From CALZKI01 sp045124055 (GTDB taxonomy: Bacteria; Bacillota; Clostridia; Lachnospirales; Lachnospiraceae), in contig JBGVKZ010000025.1 of the NCBI GenBank assembly GCA_045124055.1, forward strand, positions 1 through 18,918: a DNA stretch of 18,918 bases. Direction: 5' to 3'. A program made the translations under genes and the position numbers. Positions 1 to 6,352 of this stretch are shown in pieces. The notes beneath the pieces are model-generated. The model saw nothing but the letters and a program-made list of their open reading frames with translations, was not told the DNA's origin and made no database searches. How positions within the stretch are numbered: position 1 is the stretch's first letter; each line of letters begins with the position of its first letter.

Positions 1-51
1 TATACAACGAACCTTCTTTGAAAGGTCTATTTGTTGTGCCATAAAATCCAT
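1..51 (-). CDS. Possible 5' end of a further gene of the tad operon (truncated by window edge)
   Basis: On the minus strand an ATG at 51-49 opens a frame of 17 codons (reading MDFMAQQIDLSKKVRCI) that is still open at the window edge; a second ATG lies three codons in. It starts 90 bases after the tadC stop, where Tad operons often carry a pilin or TadE/TadF-type pseudopilin gene. No convincing ribosome binding site is visible, and 17 residues do not identify a family, so this is only a candidate partial gene. Confidence 0.25.
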   Translation of the reverse strand, partial: MDFMAQQIDLSKKVRCI

Positions 52-141
52 AATTATTCACATATTTTCAAAGTACATACTTTTTCTAACTAAATTTAAT
101 ATTTTCAAAAAATCACTTGATTTTTATATAGTTAGCTCCTT

Positions 142-1503
142 CTAAGCTGTAAACGAAACAAATGCCGGATACATAATAATAATCATTACCACAACTAACA
201 TAAGCACCATTGGAAACAACAACTTCGTTCCGGCTTCCTCGCCATATTTTCTGGCAAGATTTTTTCTCTCCTCAAAGGCATTGTCTGCCTCAATTCTTAA
301 TTGCTCGCATAATCGGTTATTACCTTTGCATAAATTCTGATTAATTAACACAGATAACTTGATATAACAAGGTAATCTACATCTTTCGGATAATCCCTCC
401 ATTACTTTATTTTCTGAAACACCATTTTCCATTTCATGAACCATTCTCTCTAATTCTCTGACATAAAATCTTGACTTATCAGAACTTTCCACAATTTTTA
501 TAAGTGCAATTCTTAAAGATAACCCTGCACCAAGGTACAAAGACAACTTGCTTACCAACTTAGCATAATCACACAATAATTCTCTATTTCGGTTTTCCAT
601 TTGTTGCGACAATCTGTTATCCATAAGAAAGCTTGTTAAAAAAAGCCCTGCTGCCAATAAAAAAAGTAGGAAAATATAAGTTTTATTTTTTGCTTTCTCG
701 TATGTAATCCTATGCCCATTAACTTCTTCCGGCAAAACAAATTCTGACGATTGTGTAGTTGCCTTATCTTGCTCCTCAATAGACTCCATTACTTCTTTTG
801 AAAAACTTTTTTCCCAACTTAATTCCAATGGAAATACAAGCAACAAATATTCTCTTTCCCATTGATATTCATAACAGGAAAGCTTTGCGGTAACAATGAC
901 TTCCTCCCCTTTTTCCCAGTCCCCTTCCACAATAGAACCATCTTGATTTAATACATTGTAATTACTACATTCCCACACAATAGAAAATGGATAACCTGTA
1001 ATTTCCACTGGAAAATTCATATTTTCTCTGACGAGATAGTAATCTTCTTTAGAATCCATTTGCGGTAAAACATTAGTTTCTAAATAGCTGTAAACTTCCT
1101 CTGCCATATTATCTAACTGTTCCTTAGCGTAATGCTGGGGTTCAATAGAAAAAGTAATTTCTTCCTCCAACCCTTCCGACTTTGCAATCAGAGTAACTCC
1201 CTTTTCTAATCCTCCATACTCATTTCGTAAAATGGTATTTTCCACTATCTCTTGATTTTCATTTGAGAGAAATAATATTCCTACCCCAAATATCAGTAAA
1301 ATAATTCCACCAAGTAAAAAGAAAACAACTTTTCTTCCCAAATACTCCCGATATAATAATTCCACATTTTCTACGCTACTATTTAATGTTCCGAGTTCCT
1401 CTAAAATCTTTTGCTCCTTAGAAAAACGTAAAAATCTTTTATCAAGAGCATACTTTGTAACTATTTTAAAACCTAATTTTTCTATCCATTTTTTCTTTTT
1501 CAT
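142..1503 (-). CDS. tadC: TadC-like pilus platform protein (T2SSF domain) with a large external insert
   Basis: Inner-membrane platform protein of a Tad pilus, 453 aa, expected to pair with TadB and transmit motion from the CpaF ATPase. Seen: a basic cytoplasmic N-terminus, a first membrane helix at about 58-80, a polar stretch of roughly 195 residues, a second helix at about 275-292, a helical T2SSF-type domain at about 305-430 containing a GAGLSLRIAL motif, and a final helix at about 428-447. Helix order puts the T2SSF domain in the cytoplasm and the 81-274 insert outside. Ordinary TadC proteins are nearer 300 aa and lack this insert. The start is two bases after the tadB stop, with AAGGA eight bases upstream. 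The family call is firm; the insert's role is unknown. Confidence 0.8.
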   Translation of the reverse strand: MKKKKWIEKLGFKIVTKYALDKRFLRFSKEQKILEELGTLNSSVENVELLYREYLGRKVVFFLLGGIILLIFGVGILFLSNENQEIVENTILRNEYGGLEKGVTLIAKSEGLEEEITFSIEPQHYAKEQLDNMAEEVYSYLETNVLPQMDSKEDYYLVRENMNFPVEITGYPFSIVWECSNYNVLNQDGSIVEGDWEKGEEVIVTAKLSCYEYQWEREYLLLVFPLELSWEKSFSKEVMESIEEQDKATTQSSEFVLPEEVNGHRITYEKAKNKTYIFLLFLLAAGLFLTSFLMDNRLSQQMENRNRELLCDYAKLVSKLSLYLGAGLSLRIALIKIVESSDKSRFYVRELERMVHEMENGVSENKVMEGLSERCRLPCYIKLSVLINQNLCKGNNRLCEQLRIEADNAFEERKNLARKYGEEAGTKLLFPMVLMLVVVMIIIMYPAFVSFTA

Positions 1504-1505
1504 AA

Positions 1506-2276
1506 CTAAATCCTTATATCAATGACTTTTGCTGAAATTTTTACAGAAATAAAATAGACTATAAGACAGACACTCATAATCAAAACGCCCGCTGTATTGT
1601 GATATAGGGGCAAAAAGAAATTTTCATTTGTTATTTCTATATAGAAAATAATAAGAAATGGTACAAATAACATAATTTGTTGTTCCAGCCTTCCTGCCCT
1701 GGTTATCACCTGAATATCATTATCCACATCTATCTTCTGCGAAATCATAGTAACAGAAGATTGTATGATGTCTACCAGATTTCCACCGGTTTTTCTGGCA
1801 ATTACAAAAATATCCACAAATTCTGTGATTTCTTCCATATTGCATCGGTTAGAAAAATCCATTAGTACTTTTTCAAGGGTTAAATTGACAGACAAACCTT
1901 TTTTAATAGCTTCCAGTTCATAAATAATCCTTCCTTTTTTCCCATATAAATGTATTAAATCTGCATATGATTCAAGAAACGCATTCTCAACACTGTAACC
2001 AGCTCTTAAGTTAGTCGCAACCGCTAAAATCATTTCTCGAAACTGATTTTTTAAAATATTTTTTCTTTTTTCATAAAATCTTTCGTCCAGGTAAAAAGCG
2101 ACTTTTATAGAAATTGGCAATAAGAATGGGATAGCCCACATAGAACGATAAAAAAAATAAGCAAATATTATCGCTAACAAAAGTCCTATGAAACTATATA
2201 GTAACGCCTGCTGCCAAGAGTTTCTCCTTATGAACAAGCTCACCCTTTTTAAGCAAAATTCCTGTAACTTTCCCAT
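1506..2276 (-). CDS. tadB: TadB-like pilus platform protein (T2SSF domain)
   Basis: Tad pilus inner-membrane platform subunit, 256 aa from the chosen start. Seen: two adjacent membrane helices near residues 24-64, a T2SSF domain at about 76-205 with the typical LRAGYSVENAF and ARKTGGNLVDII motifs, and two C-terminal helices (about 198-214 and 228-246). The frame stays open upstream to an ATG at 2306, and there is another ATG at 2282. The ATG at 2276 is preferred because AGGAG lies nine bases upstream of it, against three for 2282. Every option overlaps the 3' end of cpaF in another frame, by at least 83 bases. An even later start (Met at 2141) would remove the first membrane helix and is unlikely. 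tadC follows after two bases. Confidence 0.85.
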   Translation of the reverse strand: MGKLQEFCLKRVSLFIRRNSWQQALLYSFIGLLLAIIFAYFFYRSMWAIPFLLPISIKVAFYLDERFYEKRKNILKNQFREMILAVATNLRAGYSVENAFLESYADLIHLYGKKGRIIYELEAIKKGLSVNLTLEKVLMDFSNRCNMEEITEFVDIFVIARKTGGNLVDIIQSSVTMISQKIDVDNDIQVITRAGRLEQQIMLFVPFLIIFYIEITNENFFLPLYHNTAGVLIMSVCLIVYFISVKISAKVIDIRI

Positions 2277-3423
2277 TTTCATCCTCTCCTGTTTCCTTAT
2301 ATTCAAATAGAGTATTTAATAAAATTTCTCCGTTGACATATTCTAATATCTCTACCACTTGTAAAACCTTTCTACTTTTATCTCTTAATCTTCCTAAATG
2401 TACTAATATATCTATTCCTGATGCTATCTGTCTTTGTACTGCCTCTATCGGTAAATCCATACCCATTAAAACCATCATTTCCAAACGACTTAGCATATCC
2501 TTTGCACTGTTTCCGTGACCTGTTGACATACTTCCGTCGTGCCCTGTGTTAAGACATTGCAACAAATCTACAGCCTCTCCACCTCTTACTTCTCCCACAA
2601 TAATCCTGTCGGGTCTCATACGTAAAGAAGTCCTAATTAAGTCTCTTATGGTAATTTCCTGACACCCTTCAGCATTTTTGTTCCTTGTCTCTAATCTGAC
2701 CAGATTAGGTGCTTTTAATAACTGTAATTCTGCACTGTCTTCAATCGTAATGATTCTTTCTTCTAATGGAATAAAACCTGATAACGCATTTAGAAAAGTT
2801 GTTTTCCCAGAACCGGTTCCACCGGATATAAAAATGTTATATCCCGATACTACCAGTTTTTGTAAAAATAGAACGGCTTCCTCTGAGATAGATTGCATCT
2901 TTATTAAAGAATCCATAGTAATCGGATTTTTCGGAAATTTTCTTATAGTAATCGTACTTCCATCTATTGAAACAGGATTTAAAACAATGTTTACTCTTGA
3001 ACCATCTTCCAGCCTGGCATCTACAATAGGTGAACTCTCATTTACACATCTATTGCACTTTGATACCATTTGAAAAATCAAGGTTTTTAGCTTTTCTTCT
3101 GTCCCAAGAGTACAATTTGTTTTCTCTAAAACACCGTGTTTTTCTATAAAGATGTTGTCTTTCCCATTTACCATAATCTCAGTAATATCTGCATCGTCAA
3201 TAAACTGCTGCAAAACATCTAATTTCCTGATAGCATAATACACATCTTTTTTTATTCTTCCTCTGTAAGAGATATCAATGGATTCTGACTTACTTACTAA
3301 AACAATGACGTCATCAATTAATTCCGCAATTTCCCTATCAGAATAATCTCTGCCAAAATCCAATTTTTCCATTACAGTTTTATAAATATCTTTTTGTAAT
3401 CGTTCATATGCCTTACTATCCAT
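2194..3423 (-). CDS. cpaF: CpaF/TadA-type pilus assembly ATPase
   Basis: Cytoplasmic hexameric secretion ATPase of the VirB11/CpaF family that powers Tad pilus assembly; 409 aa, full length. Seen: an N-terminal helical region, the N-terminal domain ending near residue 170 (DITEIMVNG at 79-87, then VDARLEDGSRVN), Walker A GGTGSGKT at 201-208, an Asp box ITIEDSAEL at 225-233, a Walker B region RIIVGEVRGGEA at 273-284 and a His box GHDGSMSTGHGNS at 294-306. All key residues are intact. The C-terminus (KLLAAGVTI) also matches the family, so the long overlap with tadB is not a missed stop. Its ATG overlaps the tadZ stop by eight bases, and AGAGG precedes it. Confidence 0.95.
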   Translation of the reverse strand: MDSKAYERLQKDIYKTVMEKLDFGRDYSDREIAELIDDVIVLVSKSESIDISYRGRIKKDVYYAIRKLDVLQQFIDDADITEIMVNGKDNIFIEKHGVLEKTNCTLGTEEKLKTLIFQMVSKCNRCVNESSPIVDARLEDGSRVNIVLNPVSIDGSTITIRKFPKNPITMDSLIKMQSISEEAVLFLQKLVVSGYNIFISGGTGSGKTTFLNALSGFIPLEERIITIEDSAELQLLKAPNLVRLETRNKNAEGCQEITIRDLIRTSLRMRPDRIIVGEVRGGEAVDLLQCLNTGHDGSMSTGHGNSAKDMLSRLEMMVLMGMDLPIEAVQRQIASGIDILVHLGRLRDKSRKVLQVVEILEYVNGEILLNTLFEYKETGEDENGKVTGILLKKGELVHKEKLLAAGVTI

Positions 3424-4426
3424 AAAAATCCTCTCGAATCAACTCTTTCACAAAGCCATACAAATCTCCATATATTACTTCTTCGAAGGAACTGTCTCTT
3501 ATGTAAAAAGTAGGCAGTTTAACCTTCTTTACTCTTTCTTTTAAGTCGTGATATTGCTTTTCTTCCAATACCTGTTCATATTGATGCAATTTTGCCAGAG
3601 AAATCGTATCTTCTCGCTCAATGGTATACACTCTATGACATAAATTGAGTACTGAAAAAATCCCTTGCACACTATCGCTTAAATCAAGCACAATATATTC
3701 ATATCCAGCTTCTCTACCTATTGTCTGTAACATATTTACCCAAGTATCACTACTAACGCTAACTAAAGAAACTGCCGTTAAAACGGGTGGAACATAATCC
3801 ATATCGCTAAAATGTTCCACAACCCCTTCAAGCCAATATAAGAACTTGTCCTTTGAATAGAGGAAGTAATAAACCAAATCCGATAAATCCTTTAAATACC
3901 CTTTTTGAAATAGCTTTGAAAATCCCGAAAACTGTTCAAAATTTATATACAAAGTCTTTCCCTTTTTTCCTAAAATTTGAGAAAGTGCAAGTGAAAAACT
4001 TGTCTGCATACACCTCGAAACCGGCGTATATACACCAATCAGTTTCGCTTCCTTATTGCCATAAAATTTTGGAAGCAACTCCTTTTGTCTACTGGTATAC
4101 TCCAGTAAAATCTCCTGGAATAATTCGGAAGCTGCCTGATACTTGTTAAAGTTCGCATACTCTGGATACTTCCTAAGACCAGTTTCATTTAAAATAAAAA
4201 TATGTGTTGCTCCAATCTCCTCTAGCTCTCTTTCAAAACTACCTTCTGATACCAATAGAATTTCTGGTAAAATTTCTTCTTTGTTTTGATACATTTGCAG
4301 TAAATCCGTTTTATTTGTAAAGGCTGACACTTTGAAAGGATTATTTTTCCAGTTACACAAAAATTCTTGCAAGCGTTTTGTATAAACAGCGTCTTTGTCA
4401 TAAATTACTAAATATTGACTCTCCAC
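3416..4426 (-). CDS. tadZ: TadZ/CpaE-like pilus localisation protein, degenerate P-loop
   Basis: TadZ proteins combine an atypical receiver domain with a MinD/ParA-like ATPase domain and help place the Tad machine at the pole; the E. rectale TadZ has a published structure. Seen in 336 aa: a receiver-like start (YLVIYDKD, then ILLVS near 57-60), then a MinD-like fold starting KLIGVYTPVSRCMQTSFSLA at about 128-147. The deviant Walker A (normally KGGxGKT/S) reads TPVSRCMQTS here, with Gln141 where the signature lysine belongs. YIVLDLSD further on fits the next core strand. The start is a GTG with a strong GGGGGG ribosome binding site, and it overlaps tadV by 19 bases. Context (between prepilin peptidase and CpaF) supports the call more than the motifs do. 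Confidence 0.75.
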   Translation of the reverse strand: MESQYLVIYDKDAVYTKRLQEFLCNWKNNPFKVSAFTNKTDLLQMYQNKEEILPEILLVSEGSFERELEEIGATHIFILNETGLRKYPEYANFNKYQAASELFQEILLEYTSRQKELLPKFYGNKEAKLIGVYTPVSRCMQTSFSLALSQILGKKGKTLYINFEQFSGFSKLFQKGYLKDLSDLVYYFLYSKDKFLYWLEGVVEHFSDMDYVPPVLTAVSLVSVSSDTWVNMLQTIGREAGYEYIVLDLSDSVQGIFSVLNLCHRVYTIEREDTISLAKLHQYEQVLEEKQYHDLKERVKKVKLPTFYIRDSSFEEVIYGDLYGFVKELIREDFYG

Positions 4427-4965
4427 AAAATCCCCCCTATATACGTGATTACACCTAAAAAAATCGGTAATGCAAAATGTATCTTATACTTTGGAAAATC
4501 CGTCGAAATCTTCTGAAAAAGATTATTCTCAGAAGATTCTTTTAGCTCTGTCTCATATAGCTTCCATTTTCCCTTTAATAAAACGTCAGCCATATAAGAA
4601 AAGAAATAATAGATTCGTTCTTTGAAATTATGAAAACGTATCATTTTCACAATAGAAATGATTGCACCTATGAAAAATGCAATAATTAAAGAAATTAATA
4701 CTCCCCTGAAACCAAGGAAACTACCTACCACAGAAAACAGTTTTAAATCTCCAGCACCTATTCCACCAATAACAAATACTGGATACAATAAAAGCACCGG
4801 TAAAATCATTGCTCCTAATCCCTCCAATAGAGAAATATAGCCACCTTTTATAAAACTGGTAAACAGACCACTTAATATACCAAAGACAATTATCCAATTA
4901 GGTATCTTCCCGTGTCCGTAATCTGTGTAGACTGCTGCCAAAAGTATGAGTAGCAGCACAAACAT
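4408..4965 (-). CDS. tadV: Prepilin peptidase (TadV/CpaA family)
   Basis: Membrane aspartic protease of the type IV leader peptidase family that trims prepilin leaders; 185 aa, the short form without the methylase domain, as usual for Tad systems. Seen: Asp15 in TDYGHGKIPNW and Asp73 in GIGAGDLK, the two catalytic aspartates of this family, within a protein with about five hydrophobic segments. It is the first gene of the tad operon, about 120 bases downstream of the promoter's likely start site. The ribosome binding site (GGTAAG) is modest. The C-terminal part, from about residue 110, is more polar (KMIRFHNFKERIYY...) before a final membrane segment. Confidence 0.9.
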   Translation of the reverse strand: MFVLLLILLAAVYTDYGHGKIPNWIIVFGILSGLFTSFIKGGYISLLEGLGAMILPVLLLYPVFVIGGIGAGDLKLFSVVGSFLGFRGVLISLIIAFFIGAIISIVKMIRFHNFKERIYYFFSYMADVLLKGKWKLYETELKESSENNLFQKISTDFPKYKIHFALPIFLGVITYIGGILWRVNI

Positions 4966-5018
4966 ACTCTTACCACACCCTTTCGCCTATCGCTTTTAAA
5001 TTCACATTCGGAATCTCT

Positions 5019-5033
5019 GTGACGAAATGTCAC
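5019..5033. repeat. Perfect 5-bp inverted repeat in the tad operon leader
   Basis: GTGAC-GAAAT-GTCAC lies in the untranslated leader, about 53 bases before tadV. With its flanks it reads TGTGA-N7-TCACC, one base off the TGTNA-N7-TNACA GlnR/TnrA-type consensus. It could equally be a small RNA hairpin. Function not shown. Confidence 0.35.
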
Positions 5034-5090
5034 CCATAATAAATGTAACTAAGAATTAATACAAAAGATTTTTATGAACTGGTAAGATGG

Positions 5091-5119
5091 ATTATAGACA
5101 CAATTTTTCCACCTGTCTA
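5091..5119 (-). promoter_or_regulatory. Sigma-A promoter of the tad operon
   Basis: On the minus strand TAGACA (5119-5114) and a perfect TATAAT (5096-5091) are separated by exactly 17 bases; transcription should start near 5084, leaving a leader of about 120 bases before tadV. An 8-bp perfect inverted repeat covers both elements (separate entry). Confidence 0.75.
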
Positions 5120-5121
5120 TA
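5093..5121. promoter_or_regulatory. Operator-like inverted repeat across the tad promoter
   Basis: TATAGACA (5093-5100) and TGTCTATA (5114-5121) form a perfect inverted repeat with a 13-base spacer. Half-site centres are 21 bases apart, two helical turns, which suits a dimeric repressor. The arms overlap the -10 and -35 elements, so binding would block RNA polymerase. The repressor is unknown. Part of the symmetry follows from TAGACA and TATA being promoter elements. Confidence 0.4.
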
Positions 5122-5155
5122 CCTTTTTTTCAAAAAAATCATTTTTGTTAAAATC

Positions 5156-5428
5156 TCACAACAACTCATAGATTTTTATCCCATAAAGCAATAAAAGTCC
5201 AGGAAATCCAAGGATTCCGCTTGTCAAAAGAGTCACCGAATTAAAGCCCAAAGACACAGAAATATCTGCTTTTTCAAAGCCCATATTTGCAAAATAAATG
5301 ATAAGTCCGCATAAAATAATTCTGAGAAGAAATGTAATAAAAATTGTTGATTTTTTTGAAAATAAAGCTACGAAAAATACAATCGTAATGCCTACAAATA
5401 AAACGATTAAGTCCGTATATTGTGTCAT
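5156..5428 (-). CDS. bofA: BofA-family small membrane protein (pro-sigma-K processing inhibitor family)
   Basis: BofA of Bacillus inhibits the SpoIVFB protease that activates sigma-K in the mother cell during sporulation. Seen in 90 aa: three hydrophobic segments (about 6-22, 28-47, 62-84) and the family's C-terminal signature around GFNSVTLLTSGILGFPGLLL (61-80) ending LYGIKIYELL. The length is typical. The ribosome binding site is weak (GGGAC). A promoter with the same GTATAGACA box as tad lies upstream. No strong terminator separates it from the tad promoter, so some readthrough into tad is possible. Many clostridia carry BofA homologues without a clear SpoIVFB partner, so the sporulation role here is inferred. 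Confidence 0.8.
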   Translation of the reverse strand: MTQYTDLIVLFVGITIVFFVALFSKKSTIFITFLLRIILCGLIIYFANMGFEKADISVSLGFNSVTLLTSGILGFPGLLLLYGIKIYELL

Positions 5429-5480
5429 ATTTTTGTCCCAAAAAATTTCTTAATCTAAATTATGACAAGGAGTAATAAAT

Positions 5481-5509
5481 TATGAATAATCTACCAAATT
5501 TTGTCTATA
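5481..5509 (-). promoter_or_regulatory. Candidate promoter of bofA
   Basis: On the minus strand TAGACA (5507-5502) is followed after 17 bases by CATAAT (5484-5479 region), five of six bases of TATAAT. The extended upstream element GTATAGACA is identical to that of the tad promoter. Moderate support. Confidence 0.45.
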
Positions 5510-5529
5510 CTTAGAAAAAGGACAATAAT
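5501..5529 (+). promoter_or_regulatory. Candidate promoter of yaaL, overlapping the bofA promoter
   Basis: TTGTCT (5501-5506), a 17-base spacer and AATAAT (5524-5529) precede yaaL. TTGTC/GACAA (5501-5505 and 5521-5525) form an inverted repeat within it. Two GTATAC hexamers (5536-5541, 5553-5558) follow. The element occupies the same DNA as the divergent bofA promoter, so the two would compete. Confidence 0.35.
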
Positions 5530-5580
5530 AACACTGTATACATATTATATCTGTATACTCATAGAAGGAAGGGATTTCTT

Positions 5581-5886
5581 ATGAAACTGTTTTTCAGTCA
5601 AAGTAATTACGACCATACGATAAACCAAGAGCAATTTGGTATCCCTACAATATTAGATGATTTAAGCAGAACTTTAAGTGAATTAGAAACGGCTTATGCA
5701 CGTCTTAATTATGTTACTGATGAAGATTTAATTGAATGTTATATTTATGAGGTGAATTCCTTGTTAAAACGCTACAAGTACCTAAAAGAAGAAGCAGTGC
5801 GTCAAGGTGCACTGCCTCAAAATCAATTCTCTATGAATGAACAAATTATTACAAAAGCAAAACTATACACGGAACCCACGATTTGA
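5581..5886 (+). CDS. yaaL: YaaL-like protein (DUF2508 family)
   Basis: Small soluble protein of 101 aa. The central part (about 25-75) has the family pattern: LSELETAYARLNYVTDEDLI, then ECYIYEVNSLLKRYKYLKEE, a charged helix pair with the 'YE-x5-RYKYL' ending. The function of the family is unknown. In Bacillus subtilis yaaL lies directly beside bofA in the same direction; here the pair is kept but divergent. AGGAAGGG gives a good ribosome binding site eight bases before the ATG. The C-terminal 24 bases overlap the end of fliS on the other strand. Confidence 0.75.
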   Translation: MKLFFSQSNYDHTINQEQFGIPTILDDLSRTLSELETAYARLNYVTDEDLIECYIYEVNSLLKRYKYLKEEAVRQGALPQNQFSMNEQIITKAKLYTEPTI

Positions 5887-6339
5887 CAGTTGTTCCAAAT
5901 TTACGTTTACATCTTTTTTACCGTAAGTCAAACCTGCATAGACAGTCTGCGTGTTTCTCATAACAGGGCCGCTTTTATTTTCTACTGCAATCTGGTTATA
6001 TGCTTCACGTAGACTTTCTATCATAGGCTTAATATTTTCCATATGTTTAACGCCTTCTTTTGTAGTCTGTGCCTTTACAATTTCCTTTAAAAAGAAAACG
6101 TACAAACTATACATATTTCTGGCGATTTCATAATCATGATTCAAAGAATCCATCAATTCACCAATACAATTTCTTATTTTTCTAAGGGAATTCAAATATT
6201 CTTCTCTATCTTTCTGTTCCCAAAATTCTGTGGCTTCTTCCATATATACTAATATCATATCATATAAAATTACAATTAACTCTGTGGAATTTGCCTGTGT
6301 AATTTTTAGAGTAAATTCTTTTTTTAATTCATCTGTCAT
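5863..6339 (-). CDS. fliS: FliS-like flagellin export chaperone
   Basis: FliS binds the C-terminus of flagellin in the cytoplasm and prevents early polymerisation before export. Seen in 158 aa: the family opening with ANSTELIVILYDMILVYMEE (about 16-35), followed by an all-helical body and a C-terminal extension from about residue 115 (NKSGPVMRNTQTVYAGLTYG...) longer than the usual 125-130 aa protein. It lies 13 bases after flagellin, the classic arrangement. The start has no good Shine-Dalgarno (only GGTAAATCAAT), so translation may be coupled to flagellin. Its stop lies inside the convergent yaaL. Confidence 0.85.
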   Translation of the reverse strand: MTDELKKEFTLKITQANSTELIVILYDMILVYMEEATEFWEQKDREEYLNSLRKIRNCIGELMDSLNHDYEIARNMYSLYVFFLKEIVKAQTTKEGVKHMENIKPMIESLREAYNQIAVENKSGPVMRNTQTVYAGLTYGKKDVNVNLEQLSNRGFRV

Positions 6340-6352
6340 ATTGATTTACCAT

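Noticed and set aside
2678..3073. A 131-codon plus-strand frame inside cpaF
   Set aside because: It is opposite the Walker A to Asp-box region of an intact CpaF, has no recognisable domain or start signal, and is best explained as a shadow.
4966..5084. Possible c-di-GMP riboswitch in the tad leader
   Set aside because: The leader is long enough, but the conserved core blocks of the GEMM motifs are not visible; only a short inverted repeat is present.
5114..5150. Terminator after bofA
   Set aside because: Only an A/T stem (TTTTTTTGAAAAAAA) is present; it is too weak to call.
5429..5510. Sporulation sigma-E promoter upstream of bofA
   Set aside because: CATAATTT partly resembles a sigma-E -10, but the -35 does not match, and a sigma-A reading fits better.
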